DNA from: Agapetus fuscipes
Lineage: Eukaryota > Arthropoda > Insecta > Trichoptera > Glossosomatidae
NCBI GenBank assembly: GCA_951799405.1
Contig: OX637353.1
Location: forward strand, 7,130,001-7,194,000
Length of the DNA: 64,000 bases
Reading direction: 5' to 3'
Shown: positions 42,641 through 53,884 of the stretch, piece after piece
Layout of the letters: each line of letters starts with the position of its first letter
Numbering within the stretch: the stretch's first letter is position 1
Program-made: the position numbers and the translations under genes
Notes under the pieces: model-generated
The model's database searches: none
Told to the model about the DNA's origin: nothing
What the model saw: only the letters and a program-made list of their open reading frames with translations

Positions 42641-44054
42641 GCAGGTAAGTTTACTAAATACCAGAGCTCGTCGATGATATGGGTAGGTAGGTACAGACTT
42701 TTCTGTAATCTAGTAAATCTAAAAAAATGTATGCAAGAAAAATTCTAGAAATGATTTAATTAGTATTTTTTTCAATGGAAAATCTGTTGTGCGTGGGTGA
42801 TGTTTATATAAAAAAATGCCACCATAAAATAAACTTTAAAAAGTATTTGAAAAATAATTGTAAAAAATACCTATGGTTAAACATAACTATTGATTATTAT
42901 CTATCTGAAGGTATCTTTTGCTTGTTCCTTATGATTTTTTTTTTCATTATAAACCTTGTTGAACTTCGTTTAAATATTTGTCTCATTACCTACCTATGCT
43001 TGCTACAGATGATAATGCATGCGTGACATTTTAGCATGTATACCTACTCATGAAAAGGGAATATTCGTGAAGGCTTTGATGTATATGCTTTGATGTATGT
43101 ATATTTGAGGTAGGTATCAAAAAAATACTCATTTTTAAACGCAAGTTTGTATTATTTGAATAATATGCTTGTGTTATTTTGATTTGCAAATCTGAAAAAT
43201 AAAGATGTTTATTTTGAATGAAAATCTATTAGTGATTTTCTTATACTTTTCAAAAAAAGTATCAGAATTCCCACATACTCTTTTGATTTCTAAAAAAATA
43301 GTATTTCATACTGAAGATGTTGATTTTTTAACCACGAATATTAAGTTGCAAGAACTTTGACGACGAAATGAATTTATCGTGCACCTACTCTAATTATTGT
43401 AAGAAAATTTAGTTGATCTTCTTCCCATTAACATACCATTTGTAAATCTGTGATTACTTCCTTAACTATTCAAAGGCCTTTTATGTTATATTTGAAGCAA
43501 AGGCAAATTGCTGCCTTTTGAGTCTTTAGGCTTTATGCAAAAATGGCACGCTTGAATGGCCGTCTGTGTCAATGCTAAATAAACACGCTTCATTTATTTA
43601 ATTATAATAAAAAAAGTACAGCATTTTTTGCACCGTCCATAGTATCGGCATTTTTTCATCATGCCATTTTCTCAAACATTCCGATGCTTTGTACAAATTT
43701 TTAGCGTAACAGAACGCTCCGCTGATCGTCTTATTAAGTTGGATGCCATTTTATGATTACCATCGTTCTTTTTCTATTATTTGCCGATGTACAATTCAAT
43801 GAACTTTAGTTTTTTACCCGTTCTGAAACAAAACTCATTTTAAAAGGAATGATATTACAAAATTAAATAGGCACTTTGGCTCAGCAAACGTCAATACAAT
43901 TTGGTTTACTGAAAAATAAATAATCGTTCGAAAAGATCCTTGTAAGTAAGAAAAAACAAAGTTAAAACGTAAAGTTAAAACGGTTTGCATATTGACATTG
44001 TGAAGATTTATTTTTAACTAAGAATGCGAAAATAAAAACAACGGCTAAACATTT
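42641..44054. other. No gene seen; low-repeat intronic DNA
   Basis: AT-rich and comparatively free of recognisable repeats between 43040 and 44050. Enhancer-like conserved sequence could lie here, but conservation cannot be judged from one sequence. A Lys/Tyr-rich frame at 42775-43026 shows no motif. Confidence 0.4.
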
Positions 44055-44140
44055 ACGAGTTGGTTTATTCATCGAGCGCTTTTGGCATAACAATTTGTAT
44101 TATAACACGCCGAAAGCGCTCGGAAAATAAACGAACTCGT
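44055..44140. ncRNA. Single-locus hairpin, possible small-RNA precursor
   Basis: A 32-nt left arm (ACGAGTTGGTTTATTCATCG, then AGCGCTTTTGGC) pairs with the right arm at 44109-44140 (GCCGAAAGCGCTCGG, then AAAATAAACGAACTCGT). Three mismatches cluster mid-stem, there is one further mismatch and one G-T pair, and the loop is 22 nt. This 86-nt shape is that of a microRNA precursor. I find no second copy in the window. A tiny MITE is the main alternative. Confidence 0.4.
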
Positions 44141-44296
44141 GAAGAAAACTTATTGTTGCAGCATTAAACAATTGAGTGTATTCTACAATTAATATTCAAC
44201 ATTGAAGTATACTTTGAAAAAACATATGTCAATATTTATTGTAAAAAAAATCCATTTCGCATGCGACTTTGCTTAGGTAGGTACATCTTATTTTTG

Positions 44297-44590
44297 AGTC
44301 CAGTCGATGGATGAAGTTGAGCGCTTGCGTTTGAAGTCAAAGGGTTTCGATTCGAGAGAGGTCGATCCCCACTAAGGGTACAAATAATGATTTTTCGTTT
44401 ATTGTAATCTCATAGTCATTGTACCGGAAAGATTTACTCAGCCTCTACTAGAAATTAGAACCTGCTCTCAAGGGAGTAGAGAAACTCCCACTTCTAAACA
44501 AATGGTTGGCGTAAGTTACACTCACCACATGCAACCTCTTTGGGTATAACGCAGTATAAATTATTGTAGCTTAGTTGCTTTGCGCATTTT
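44297..44590 (+). mobile_element. SINE family A, divergent copy
   Basis: GTCCAGTCGATGGATGAAG, a decayed B box, CACTAAGGGTACAAATAATG, GGAAAGATTTACTCAGCCTC, GAGAAACTCCCACTTCTAAA and TGTAGCTTAGTTGCTTTGCG. Confidence 0.75.
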
Positions 44591-45125
44591 AATACAAAGA
44601 TTGCTAACAAAACATCAATTTAGTCTTTTAAATAATCAGTTGATATTCTTTACCAAGTTTTAAATGAATCGACAACCTACTACGACGTTTGATTTACATT
44701 TCTGCAAGGTGTGTTGTCTGTCCATTTATGAAAGCGAGAGTCCTCAGAAACCTCAAAGCCGTCCCGCCGAGTATTCAAAAACTAAAAAATCCCCTACTTT
44801 AAATTCCCAGCTTTTTAACGGTATTCAATCATTTTTTTTAAAGAATGAATTTATCGCTTCCCCACTGCGTTATGAAGTAAAAGCGACACCTGTCTTGGAA
44901 AACGAAGACAAATCAATTCAGGGACGATATTAAATGATAAGGTGCTCATAAATAAACAGACAGATTTCACTTTGACAACTTATGGTTGTCAGTTCATTGT
45001 AATAGTCAAAAGAATTGTCTGTTTTGTCAGCTCAATTGAATAATTTAATCAAATATATTTATCTCGTTTAAGAAAACAGTAAACTTTAAAACAAGGGATA
45101 ATACCATTGTGCTGAAAAAAAAGGT
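44591..45125. other. No gene confirmed
   Basis: An ATG-started frame of 89 codons (44664-44933) lies in slightly GC-richer DNA and encodes a hydrophilic peptide with RPAEYSKTKKSPTLN. It has no recognisable domain and no splice-linked partner, so it is recorded here rather than called. Confidence 0.35.
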
Positions 45126-45298
45126 ATTGGATAAACCTACTGTAAAAATTGGTTTACTCTCCCCATTGTCACACCTGTTTAAGGGAATTTCTGTACAAGT
45201 TGCAGTGATTATGTTCGTTTGATGTTTGGGTCATATTTTGTATGTAGACTTGCAGCGTTTAAATGTTAGTGTACGAGTATTTTTGCAACCTAGACTAT
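45126..45298 (+). mobile_element. Interspersed family C, diverged copy
   Basis: TAAACCTACTGTAAAAATTGG, CATTGTCACACCTGTTTAAGG, CAAGTTGCAGTGATTATG and TATTTTTGCAACCTAGAC. Confidence 0.65.
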
Positions 45299-45389
45299 GG
45301 ATTTTGAATTAAAAGTAGTATTGACATTGGCAAAAGTGAACCAACTGTACACTGTACAATTTGACTGGTCGGCCGTCCTGCCACCGTTC

Positions 45390-45566
45390 GTTCCATTAGG
45401 GGTGTCCGGTACCTCCGCAGATGCTTCTCCATTTTTTTCTGTCTCTTCATATCTCTTTCATCTTTTTAACATTCATCACTTTCCTCACACATACTCTTCT
45501 TTTATTCTCATTCTGCAGGTTCCATTCCTTCGCAATACCACTTATTCGGTCAATCCCTTATTTCCT
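45390..45566 (-). pseudogene. RT C-terminal fragment, portion downstream of the LINE insertion
   Basis: On minus this reads GACCGAATAAGTGGTATTGC, GAATGGAACC, AATAAAAGAAGAG and GGAGAAGCATCTGCGG. It aligns base by base with the plus-strand fragment at 31738-31880. It is the continuation of 48140-48345, the two parts being separated by the L2-like LINE. Stops interrupt the frame. Confidence 0.75.
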
Positions 45567-45621
45567 TGATGATGATGATGATGATGATGATGATTTGTAT
45601 AGCGCCGTTTCGTGACTGCTG

Positions 45622-47523
45622 TCACTGCAAGGGCGCTTTCAGGCTTGACGCGGCGGTGAAGAAATGAGTCTTCATTCCCTTCTTGAAGCTCTCGATCCCT
45701 TCCTTGGCACGCACTTCAGGAGGCAGCTGGTTCCAAGTGGACGGTCCCGCAACGGCGAAAGCGCGGTCTCCGAACACTGTACATCTTTTTCTGTGTTGAG
45801 TGCTGACAGATGTAAGAGCACTGTCGGCAGATCGCAGAGTGAGCCCCCTCTCGCTCAGACTCCTCGGTAGTATAAGCTCCTGCAAGTACTCTGGCGCCAC
45901 TCCATGCAGCGCTTTGTGTACCGTGAGGCCCAGCTTAAATTTAATCCTTTCTGGGATCCTCAACCAGTGAAGCTTCTGCAGGAGTGGAGTAATGTGGCAG
46001 TACTTGCTCTGACCATAAATCAGGCGGGCGCTGGCGTTCATTACAGACTGTAATCTGTTTAGCTGGCATTTTGGTTGTGCAGCATAGATACCGTTGCAGT
46101 AGTCTACCTTGGAGATGACGAAGGCATTTATCAGCGCCTTCATGGCGTCAGGTGGTACGCAATTTCTTGCTTGTTTCAGCTGCCTGAGACCATAAAAGCC
46201 AGAGCTGACAGTACTGCTAATTTGTTTGTCCAGGCAAAGGGAGCTGTCTAGATGGACTCCTAGCAATCTTACATCGCTGGATGGAACAATGTTAGCGCCA
46301 GAGATTGTTACTGGAGAATGATCTATTAGGTATGCTCTTCTGGCCGTGGTTAGCCACATAATCTCCGTTTTGTTGGGGTTGAGCATCAGACGATGTGATC
46401 GCATCCAAATGTTTACATCTGCGACGCATTCCGCCACCGTTGATTTTAAGTAGTCAACATCTGATGGTTTGCAGTCTGAAAAGATTTGGCAATCATCTGC
46501 GTATATATGTGCTTTCAATCCCCGTTTGTGAATGACGCTTTCAAGCTCCCTCGTGTACAACGTAAAAAGAAGAGGCCCGAGTACGGATCCCTGCGGTACC
46601 CCTGAGGTTACTGTTGACTGCGTTGTGAGAGTGTTGTTGAGCTTAGTGACTTGTTTTCTGTCCGAGAGATACGATTTCAACCAGCTCAGCGCCTTGTTTC
46701 GTATACCCAGTGTGAGTTCCAATTTCTGGAGCAGAATGCTGTGATCCACGGTATCAAAAGCAGCGCTCATGTCCAAGAGTGCGATAATGGCTATATTTCC
46801 CTGCTCTATTGCAATGGTCAAATCTGACACTAGCCTCAGCAGGCCTGTTTCTGTTGAGTGAGCCTCTCTATACGCTGATTGGTGCTTAGCAAACAGGTTG
46901 TTTCCCTTTAGGTAAAGTGTGAGCCGTGCTGCGACAATCCTCTCAAGAATTTTACCTAGAAGAGGTAGGTTTGAGATCGGTCGGTAGTTTGCCTTATCTT
47001 CTGGATCTTGCTGGGCTTTTTTGAGAATGGGAGTAATTTCAGCTAGCTTGAGTAGTTTCGGCATAGTTCCATGTCTCAGGGATTTGTTAAAGATAACAGC
47101 AATGAGGGGGGCAAGTTCATCTCTGCAACTTTTCACTAGCCACGTGGGAATGGGATCAAGTTGACTGTACTTGTTGGGTGCAGCTATTATCCATTTAGTG
47201 ACTTCGGCAGACGATGTGTCAGCAAGAGTCTCTAACGATGAAGTGTTGTATTCAGTCATTTCTGGTTCTGTAGCAGTGTCGGAAATTTCTCTGATTTTGG
47301 AAATCTTTTCTTCAAAGAAGTTTGAGAGTTCCTTTGCTGTTACAGAGGATACAGTGTCTGTTTTCGTGCTTTTATTGCCAGTTAGATGGTTAAGTGACTT
47401 CCACAGTTGTCGAGGGTTGCCCTTAGTCTCATCAATTTTATTAAGCCAGTAGTGTGACTTTTTTTTCTTTAATTGTGCTTCTGTAGCTCTTAAGTGCCGA
47501 TAACCATTGCTCTTTAGATGCAT
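45622..47523 (-). pseudogene. Reverse transcriptase of the L2-like LINE
   Basis: A 633-codon frame without internal stops. RT motifs appear in order: RPISNLPLLGKILER (181-195), LLDMSAAFDTVDH (249-261), SGVPQGSVLGPLLF (307-320) and the catalytic YADD (341-344). The C-terminal region contains LHWLRIPERIKFKLGL and FGDRAFAVAGPSTWNQLP near residue 590, a conserved tail of CR1/L2 elements. The upstream endonuclease is in another frame because of a single frameshift near 47500. There the natural sequence leaves one frame in ...WLSALKSYR and continues in the other with HLRATEAQL. It is therefore broken, although the RT itself looks intact and the copy is not very old. Confidence 0.92.
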
Positions 47524-48139
47524 TTGTCAACAGTTTTTTATTTTGTCGTTCAGCTTTCCTCAGAGTTTTCTTCATGTTCCTGCATTCTTCATCGAACCAG
47601 TCAGCTGAGACTCTAATCAGTCTAGTTTTAGTTGTAATGGGCGCGTGTTTATCGGCCAGAGCTGTGAGTGTGTCGTTGTAAAATGTCATAAGTTCATCAC
47701 AGGTTTTGTGGGTCAGGAGTTCCTCCACAGAAGAGATCTGAACTGACAGGTCCGCACGAAACTTTTCTAGGTCAGCCAGCCGCCAGGCTCGAGAGGATGA
47801 TGTGGTGTAGGAACTCATTGGTTTGCTTATGTTTACTTCCATTGTGACTAAGTTGTGATCTGAGAGACCTTTGTCGCAGACCATTACCGTGTTCGGCATG
47901 TCATCCTCACGGGTTATGATAAGGTCAAGAAGACCACCTGCGCTGTGAGTGGGACTAGTTATCCATTGATGACATCCAAAGTCTGATAGAAGGCTTTTTA
48001 GTTTCATTGTGTTGGTGTCTCCAGGTCGGTCCATACGTATATTAAAGTCTCCGGTGATAATTATTTTCTCCGTTCGTATGGAGATCCACTCAAAAAGAAT
48101 CTGTAGATCGTCAAAGAAACCAGAGGTGATATTTTGGGA
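47441..48139 (-). pseudogene. APE endonuclease portion of the L2-like LINE, partial
   Basis: From the truncation at 48139 the minus frame runs through FFDDLQILFEW, the catalytic-type motif ITGDFNIR (about 48050), SAGGLLDLIITR and LSDHNLVTMEV, which are the GDFN and SDH motifs of APE-like endonucleases. The N-terminal half of the domain is missing. It continues as linker sequence (WFDEECRNMKKTLRKAER) to the frameshift near 47500. Confidence 0.88.
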
Positions 48140-48345
48140 TCCTGGTCTACTGATCTTCTCCTTCCACGCTTTCCTCCGACATTTCTTCTGTACACTTTCT
48201 TCGTTAGTCGTTCATCATACATTACATCAAGATGTCCAAACATCTTATCGTGTTTTTTACATTCATTCTTAAATTGTCTTTTATGCCACATTCGCCCATC
48301 ACCCAATCATTTCAAACTCTATCATTCATTGTCATTGTTTTCAGG
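48140..48345 (-). pseudogene. RT C-terminal fragment, portion upstream of the LINE insertion
   Basis: On minus it encodes GHLDVMYDERLTKKVYRRNV, then a GRRRS-type segment matching the GRGRPRK stretch at 31690-31730. The preceding sequence includes HKRQFKNECKK. It is interrupted at 48140 by the L2-like LINE and resumes at 45566. Confidence 0.75.
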
Positions 48346-49417
48346 TGTGTTAACAACTAAAAAATCAGTAAGATTATAAAAAAACACCCTTGTAAATACA
48401 TTAATCATCTATAATGAATCAATAAAAATTCACTTTCTTTAAAAGTGTAAAACAAACTACAAATTTATATACACCAGGTGGGGACATCACTGTATGAAAA
48501 CAATTATGAAAAAAACTTTGAAATCAAGTTTTATTAATACGTCCGGTATAAACGCCAGGCCGTAGGTAATAAGTGCAGTGTGATCGGCATTTTAAGCGTT
48601 TATAATGGCCTTGTTCGCGCAAAGGGTGAGCATAACCCCAAGTACAAGACACTGCGTAAACACTCAACCACAGCGTAAACAGAGAAATCTTAAGAAAACT
48701 AAAACACCCCTTAGAGGAGTTCTTGTATTTTGCAAACATTTTCTTGTTTACTCAAAAGTTTAGTATTTTACGCAATTCTTAATGCTTGCGGTTCAGATAG
48801 CATCTTTAAGTCTCACTAATTAATTATGTTCTCAGCTTTTTATGGAAGCGCTTATCGAAATTAATATCTTTTAAGCGCTTAAGTTTGTTAATGCTCACGA
48901 GGGGTGAGCAGATATGATCTAAATGCATTTTTATGGCGAAAGCTTGCGGTGTGAATTTATGATGATTATGTTGTTAATACGTTAAGTTATTAATCTATGA
49001 AAAATTGCAGGTCTGTTAACACCTTATGAGTATTGGAAAAATCATTAAAAAATACAATCAAATTATAAGAAAAAAACTTACATATAAAACAATGAAGTGT
49101 GCCTACCTCAGTTAGCTGACCGCACTTTTTAGTATCTTTCAGTACGTATAATTTTAAAACCGACTCATTTGATGGCTTGAAGTCAAAACCAGAAATATTT
49201 TTATTTTTAAGTAGCTTAAAGATTATCATTTTCTAAGATTTTATAAATGAAAATAATAAATATAGATAAAAACAAAAAAAACATCGTAATGAAGGTTTTC
49301 AGTTGATATTTTGGCTGCATAATTTTGGCAACGTTTTATTCAATAAATTCTTAAAGAGGAATGTAACCCGCTAACAAAAACTTGTCATTATCAATTGTTT
49401 TTTCTTTGTTATCTATT
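48346..49417. other. No gene seen
   Basis: AT-rich intronic DNA. A diverged CCCCAAGTACAAGACACTGC word at 48642 belongs to the dispersed repeat described at 4640. Confidence 0.45.
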
Positions 49418-49478
49418 GAGGGCTCTTGAGGTGTGATACACACAAAAACAGCGCTCACCAAATAAATCATCCTAATAT
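49418..49478 (+). mobile_element. SINE family B tail type 1, isolated
   Basis: GAGGGCTCTTGAGGTGTGAT and ACAGCGCTCACCAAATAAAT match the last 60 bp of the 14458-14745 copy almost exactly, without any of the rest. This is a strongly 5'-truncated retroposition. Confidence 0.85.
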
Positions 49479-50149
49479 TATTATTATTATTTATTATTTT
49501 TTAATTAATTATTTTTACTATTTATATTCACTTTTTCTTTTAAATAATCATTTTTTAAATAATTATTTTTCAGTACATTTTTTTTAAATTTATTATTGGT
49601 CAATGAATACTTAAGTTGAAATCATCCTGTCAGGATTCAAACTAATACTTTCTTAATAGTGAAAATATAAACAAATGGTTATTATTTTATCAATTAAAAT
49701 GAACGATTACAAAGTGAATGCCTCTACAATCAAAATAATTAATACTTTCTTACTTACAATAACCACCATATAGACCGCTCGACCATAGCCCTGACCAAAT
49801 ATTTTATTTGAAATAATCTACGATTTAATTTAAAGTGCGAAGATGTAAGTATGACTAATGATTCAAATCCGGACACGTAACTTTCGTTAGAATTAAATAG
49901 AGTAAATCGCATTTATTCTCGGATCCAAGTGGAATTATTTGTTTGTTATCTTATCATCATTGCATATATTTTGCATTGCGCTCTCAGCTCACATGCCCGT
50001 CATCGCCCTCTGATAATGACTAATGACTTACAACAGGAAAGACACGGGTTCTGTAACAGAATCCGTCATTTAGCGAGCTACATAACTAAAGCTTGTAAGT
50101 ATACTCAGGTACTTTTCATTTTGTCATCATCATATATCATTTCTCAATA
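49479..50149. other. No gene seen
   Basis: Very AT-rich to 49620, then unassigned intronic sequence. Confidence 0.5.
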
Positions 50150-50315
50150 GCTCTGAAGCGCTATTCTGCTAAATTCCTTAAAACCTTAAGGCGACGCGAC
50201 AGTGATTCGTGTCCAAAAATGAAAGTTTACTGTGATTTTGTATCTACGGAATTCTTTCGCAATCGTATTAATATACAAAGTGTAATGAATTTAGCAGAAT
50301 CGCGCTTCAGACCAC
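50150..50315. mobile_element. MITE family D copy
   Basis: CTCTGAAGCGCTATTCTGCTAAATT at the left is mirrored by AATTTAGCAGAATCGCGCTTCAG at the right. The interior AAGGCGACGCGACAGTGATTC and TTTCGCAATCG matches the copy at 8536-8708. Confidence 0.85.
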
Positions 50316-50363
50316 CGCTAGTACCTAATCTAATATTTGTTTGCAACATATATTGTAGAATAT

Positions 50364-50578
50364 ATCACAAAGGTTTACTCAGCCTTCACAAGATATGAGA
50401 ACCAGCCCCCCCGGGAGCTGGGAAACCCCCACTTCAACTGAAAGTGGTTGGTGTGAGGCCGGCCCCCTTACCTGTAAAAATAAATAGGTCCCTAAGCGCC
50501 ACATGCGACTCCCTCAAGGATAACGCAGACAAGAAGTTACACTATATATGTAGCTTAGTTGCATTTTTTTTGCGTTGC
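50364..50578 (+). mobile_element. SINE family A, 5'-truncated copy
   Basis: GGTTTACTCAGCCTTCACAAG, CCCACTTCAACTGAAAGTGG, ACCTGTAAAAATAAATAGG, GCCACATGCGACTCCCTC and TGTAGCTTAGTTGCATTTT. The tRNA head is absent. Confidence 0.88.
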
Positions 50579-50917
50579 ATTATCATGTTATTTAATATTT
50601 TTTCTCCAGTCCCAAACTTAAAAGTTCATTCACTCACTGGGTGATTGTGTTTATCGTTGCACCAGTAGCAAAACCTGAATAAAAACAGATAGTTGTTGAC
50701 GTACCTACTCAATTAATTGCCAAAAAATCCTAGAGTATATTTTCAGTAATTTTTAATGATTTTACACTTCTGTTTCCGAGTATAAGATATTGCGTAGACC
50801 CACCTCGAATGCGTCTATATTCTGTAAATAAATCGATAAATTGGATGAATATATTTTTTCCGTCGTGCCGTCGCTTATTCCAAACATTTCAGATTTACGC
50901 GATTCAAGAGATGTTTG

Positions 50918-51188
50918 TTCCTTGACTTATAGGTTGGTATGCGGCTGACCACCCATACTGTAAAAAAAAAAAAAATGGTTCACTTTGCCAATGTCACCCC
51001 TGTTTCAGGGAAGGACGGCAAGAGTTGCAGGGCTTATGTTCATTTGAGATTGGGTTTTTATATTACAGGTCCACATGCGGCATGTGTTAGCGCGAAATTA
51101 TACATGTCTGCTTGTGGGAATGCATTTAATATAAATCTTAAATGATATATGTCTTTGCAGCTTAGATTAGATTAGATTAGATTAGAAG
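50918..51188 (+). mobile_element. Interspersed family C copy with (TTAGA)n end
   Basis: Nearly identical to 31985-32240, differing by a longer A-run after ACTGT and by four rather than three TTAGA units. Confidence 0.92.
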
Positions 51189-53400
51189 AGAGATTTACAT
51201 AGCAAAGTCCATAATATACCAAAATTCAGTTAGAGAAGACCTTTGAACAGAAATGTCGCACAAATTTACAACCAAAGATTTGCACAATGATGAAAGAAAG
51301 GCATTGATTGTAGAAATTTAAAATTCATTCATATTAATAAGTAAGATGTATGTGGGTTTATGAAATAAAAAATCCGGTACCTCTTGCCCTTATGAGCTTT
51401 TAATAGCTCCCCGTGGCTAAGTTAGTGCAAGGACACGGGTCGAGAATAAGGATGTCTGGTATTCTGCATATTGTTTCCCGGTTTTCAACCAAGCAAGTTG
51501 GTATTGTGAGAATACATAAGCGGGATTCAAAGATTTTTTGCACATTTCTACAAATAATAATATTAAGTATTTAGTCAACCATTACATTTTTTGTTCAGTT
51601 AATTGGAGAATATCACCAACATTAAAAAGAAAAACAACAAAAAAATATTCTTCAGTAGGCAGTCACTCCATGTTAACAATCAATGTGCATTTAAAATAAT
51701 AAATTTTAAATGTTGATGAATTTTACGAACTGTAAAACACAACGGATTTCATCTGGACATGTCTCTTCGTCTGCAAAAAATGATGAACTAAATTATCAGA
51801 AATTATCGTTGTTGCTTGTGATCGAAGATTGTATGTACATTGTACATATAAATGAGTCGATTCATCAACAGATATCACGCTTTATTATTGCAAAAGGTAC
51901 TAATAGTATCGCATTTTTGTCCCAAAATAAATTGATTTGTAGGACCATATACAATGTGAAAACTGGCCTTTATATACTAGACTTTTGTTAAAATAAATCT
52001 TTTGAAACCTAAAACGCTTCAATAATTTTTTTTTTCAACGACCCTATTGGCGTTTATCTTTTTTATTCATGCGTATAGTGAATAAATAAATAAATAAATC
52101 AATGCTCTGGTAAAACCTAAGGGAAGTTTTATCAATATCATGAAAACCGGCTTTACTTTTTAACGTCATTTTCTCCAACACTACGCGTAGCAATCAGCAA
52201 ACTGAGAAGCGTTCTCGTTGACGAAGCTCATTGCCCTTGACTGTCTAAGTCGTCATTACCGTTGCTGATTGTGACTCGGGATTCCAAGAAATTGTGCGTA
52301 TGATCATCACCACTGCATGCAACTTTACATGCGAGAACAGGTAGCATTTTAATTTGTGCAACGGTTTACTCAGCGGTCGGAAACGCAAGGAAAAGTGCGT
52401 GCTTGCATGTTTTTTTTAATCAATTCATAGGAATGAAATTTGTAAAAGATTGACTATAATTTTTAAAATGGTTAAATTTCTATTACAACACGAAGTTATC
52501 TATAATTTAGTGGAATTAAATCAAAGTTGGCAATCTAGGATTTGTTGCTAAACATAAATAAATACATACAAATTATTGCCTCTCCATATGTTTATTTCAA
52601 TGTCGATAAAAATCATTGAGTGTTGCTTTTGTATCTATACGACTTATTATTTGTAATTAAACATGTTGGAATCTGAACACGAATAAATATTTTTCTTAGA
52701 ATATAATTTAGTACCTACAAATACAGGTACAGCAATTTTCCTAATTGAATTCTCAGTACACAATTTTTATTTTCTAAAACAAGAAGGTAACAAAACAGAC
52801 AATTTCGTTCAAAAGAATACATAAGTAGGTACACGTACTTACATGTGTTAAAAATATTGCTACGATTTACTTGGGTTCAATTTTATAAAACTTTGGTTTA
52901 ATTTATTTTACACAATTTATTTTGGGATCTACTCATATAAGGTTCATACCCAGCAAAGCACTGCGATTCGTATTTATAGGTGACTAAAGTCTATTCTAGC
53001 ATACACCAGACATCTCGAGCACAAGCTTTGAGGAAACACGAGTACATACAACTATCCCAAATACTTACGTCTAGACACACAATCACAAGTAAAGATACAC
53101 AGATATAAACTGATACATTCGTAATAATCGTAACAATAATATGGACTTGATTTAAGTAAGTAATATTATTTTAATAAATTACGTTTAATTATTGAAAATT
53201 TAAAAAGATCCTATGACAATAATAATAGAAATAAAAAATAAAAATAATTCAAAAACTTATTTGCAAAAATTTCCATACACAACATTTTGTGAAGTCATTT
53301 TTGACAACCTTGGTAAGGATCACACTCCGACTCTCTGGTTTATAACTTGAACATAAGCGTTTTATCGACAGGACTAAGACCAACTTTCAATGACTTCTTC
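51189..53400. other. No gene confirmed before exon 2
   Basis: AT-rich intronic DNA with an (AAAT)n run at 52081. At 52190-52300 a slightly GC-richer segment has CAATCAGCAA near its start and TTGCTGATTG near its end, a short inverted pair. A 93-codon frame at 51710-51991 has no recognisable motif. Confidence 0.4.
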
Positions 53401-53415
53401 TTCATTTTGTTTCAG

Positions 53416-53616
53416 TGGGCAGTTCGGGCAGTGGCGTACCCCTCAGGGAGCTGTACGGGGGGGGTGGTCCGCCCACCGGAGGACCAGGAGGTCTCCCCCC
53501 TTTAGCTGGTCTCCTCTCCCCTCATAGACTCTTGGAGCTGTCCCGCTTCGGTTTAAGGCACTATGACCTGGCGCAGCATGTCCTTTCGCAGCAGGGCGCT
53601 GTCACAAAACTGTTAG
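53416..53616 (+). CDS. eyg: Pax gene eyegone/toe, coding exon 2 (start of truncated paired domain)
   Basis: The acceptor TTTTGTTTCAG and donor G|GTGAGT bracket 201 nt (67 codons), phase 1 at both ends. The exon encodes a glycine/proline-rich stretch (ELYGGGGPPTGGPGG), then LLSPHRLLELSRFGLRHYDL, then AQHVLSQQGAVTKLLG. The last segment corresponds to the conserved start of the eyegone/twin-of-eyegone paired region. There the N-terminal PAI subdomain is replaced by a shorter sequence, and KLLG aligns with the SKILG of other Pax proteins. The intact RED subdomain and a homeodomain are expected in exons beyond the window. The protein is a nuclear DNA-binding regulator, in Drosophila needed for eye and related development. 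Assignment is from memory of the family; other Pax genes fit less well because they have a full PAI domain here. Confidence 0.78.
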
Positions 53617-53644
53617 GTGAGTCAAATTTGTTTTAAATATAAAT

Positions 53645-53850
53645 GATTCAACTCCCCACGCTGTAAAAAATAGTTCACTTTTGCAGTTTCAGCGGAAGGT
53701 GGCAGGAGTTGCAAGGTTTATGTGAGGTTTTTATTTATTTGTTTGCACACATGCAGAATGTGTAGGCGTGAACCTAATGCGCCAGTCTGTGGACATGCAT
53801 TTAATATGCGCCTTCAATGTTAATATATCCTTGCAGCTTAGATTTATGAT
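53645..53850 (+). mobile_element. Interspersed family C copy, 30 bp after exon 2
   Basis: AACTCCCCACGCTGTAAAAA, TAGTTCACTTTTGCAGTTTC, GAAGGTGGCAGGAGTTGC, ACACATGCAGAATGTGTAGG and ATATATCCTTGCAGCTTAG. It begins just inside intron 2 and leaves the donor intact. Confidence 0.75.
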
Positions 53851-53884
53851 CATAGATTATAAATTCGTGAAGAGAAATGCAATT

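Larger units (their letters stand above)
45567..48139 (-). mobile_element. L2/CR1-type LINE, 5'-truncated, nested insertion
   Basis: Reading on minus, it starts within an APE endonuclease domain, continues through a complete reverse transcriptase and ends in a 3' UTR with GGCGCTATACAAAT followed by (ATC)n at 45568-45594. This end structure is characteristic of the L2 branch of CR1-like LINEs. TCCT flanks both sides (45563-45566 and 48140-48143) and the insertion interrupts an older RT fragment. It lies antisense in intron 1 of the Pax gene. Confidence 0.9.
28128..53415 (+). other. eyg: Intron 1 of the Pax gene, 25.3 kb
   Basis: The donor is GTAAGA at 28128 and the acceptor is a pyrimidine tract ending TTTTGTTTCAG at 53415. 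Both are canonical, and exons 1 and 2 join in phase (one base plus two). Intron of this length is expected for insect developmental regulators and would hold enhancers. Here much of it is repeat: foldback, MITEs, SINEs, a gag-only LTR element and an L2-like LINE, each listed separately. A short exon skipped in this interval cannot be excluded. Confidence 0.6.

Noticed and set aside
45568..45594. (GAT)n microsatellite as an independent feature
   Set aside because: It is the 3' tail of the L2-like LINE.
47171..48379. Plus-strand frames over the L2-like LINE
   Set aside because: They are shadows of the endonuclease and reverse transcriptase on the opposite strand.
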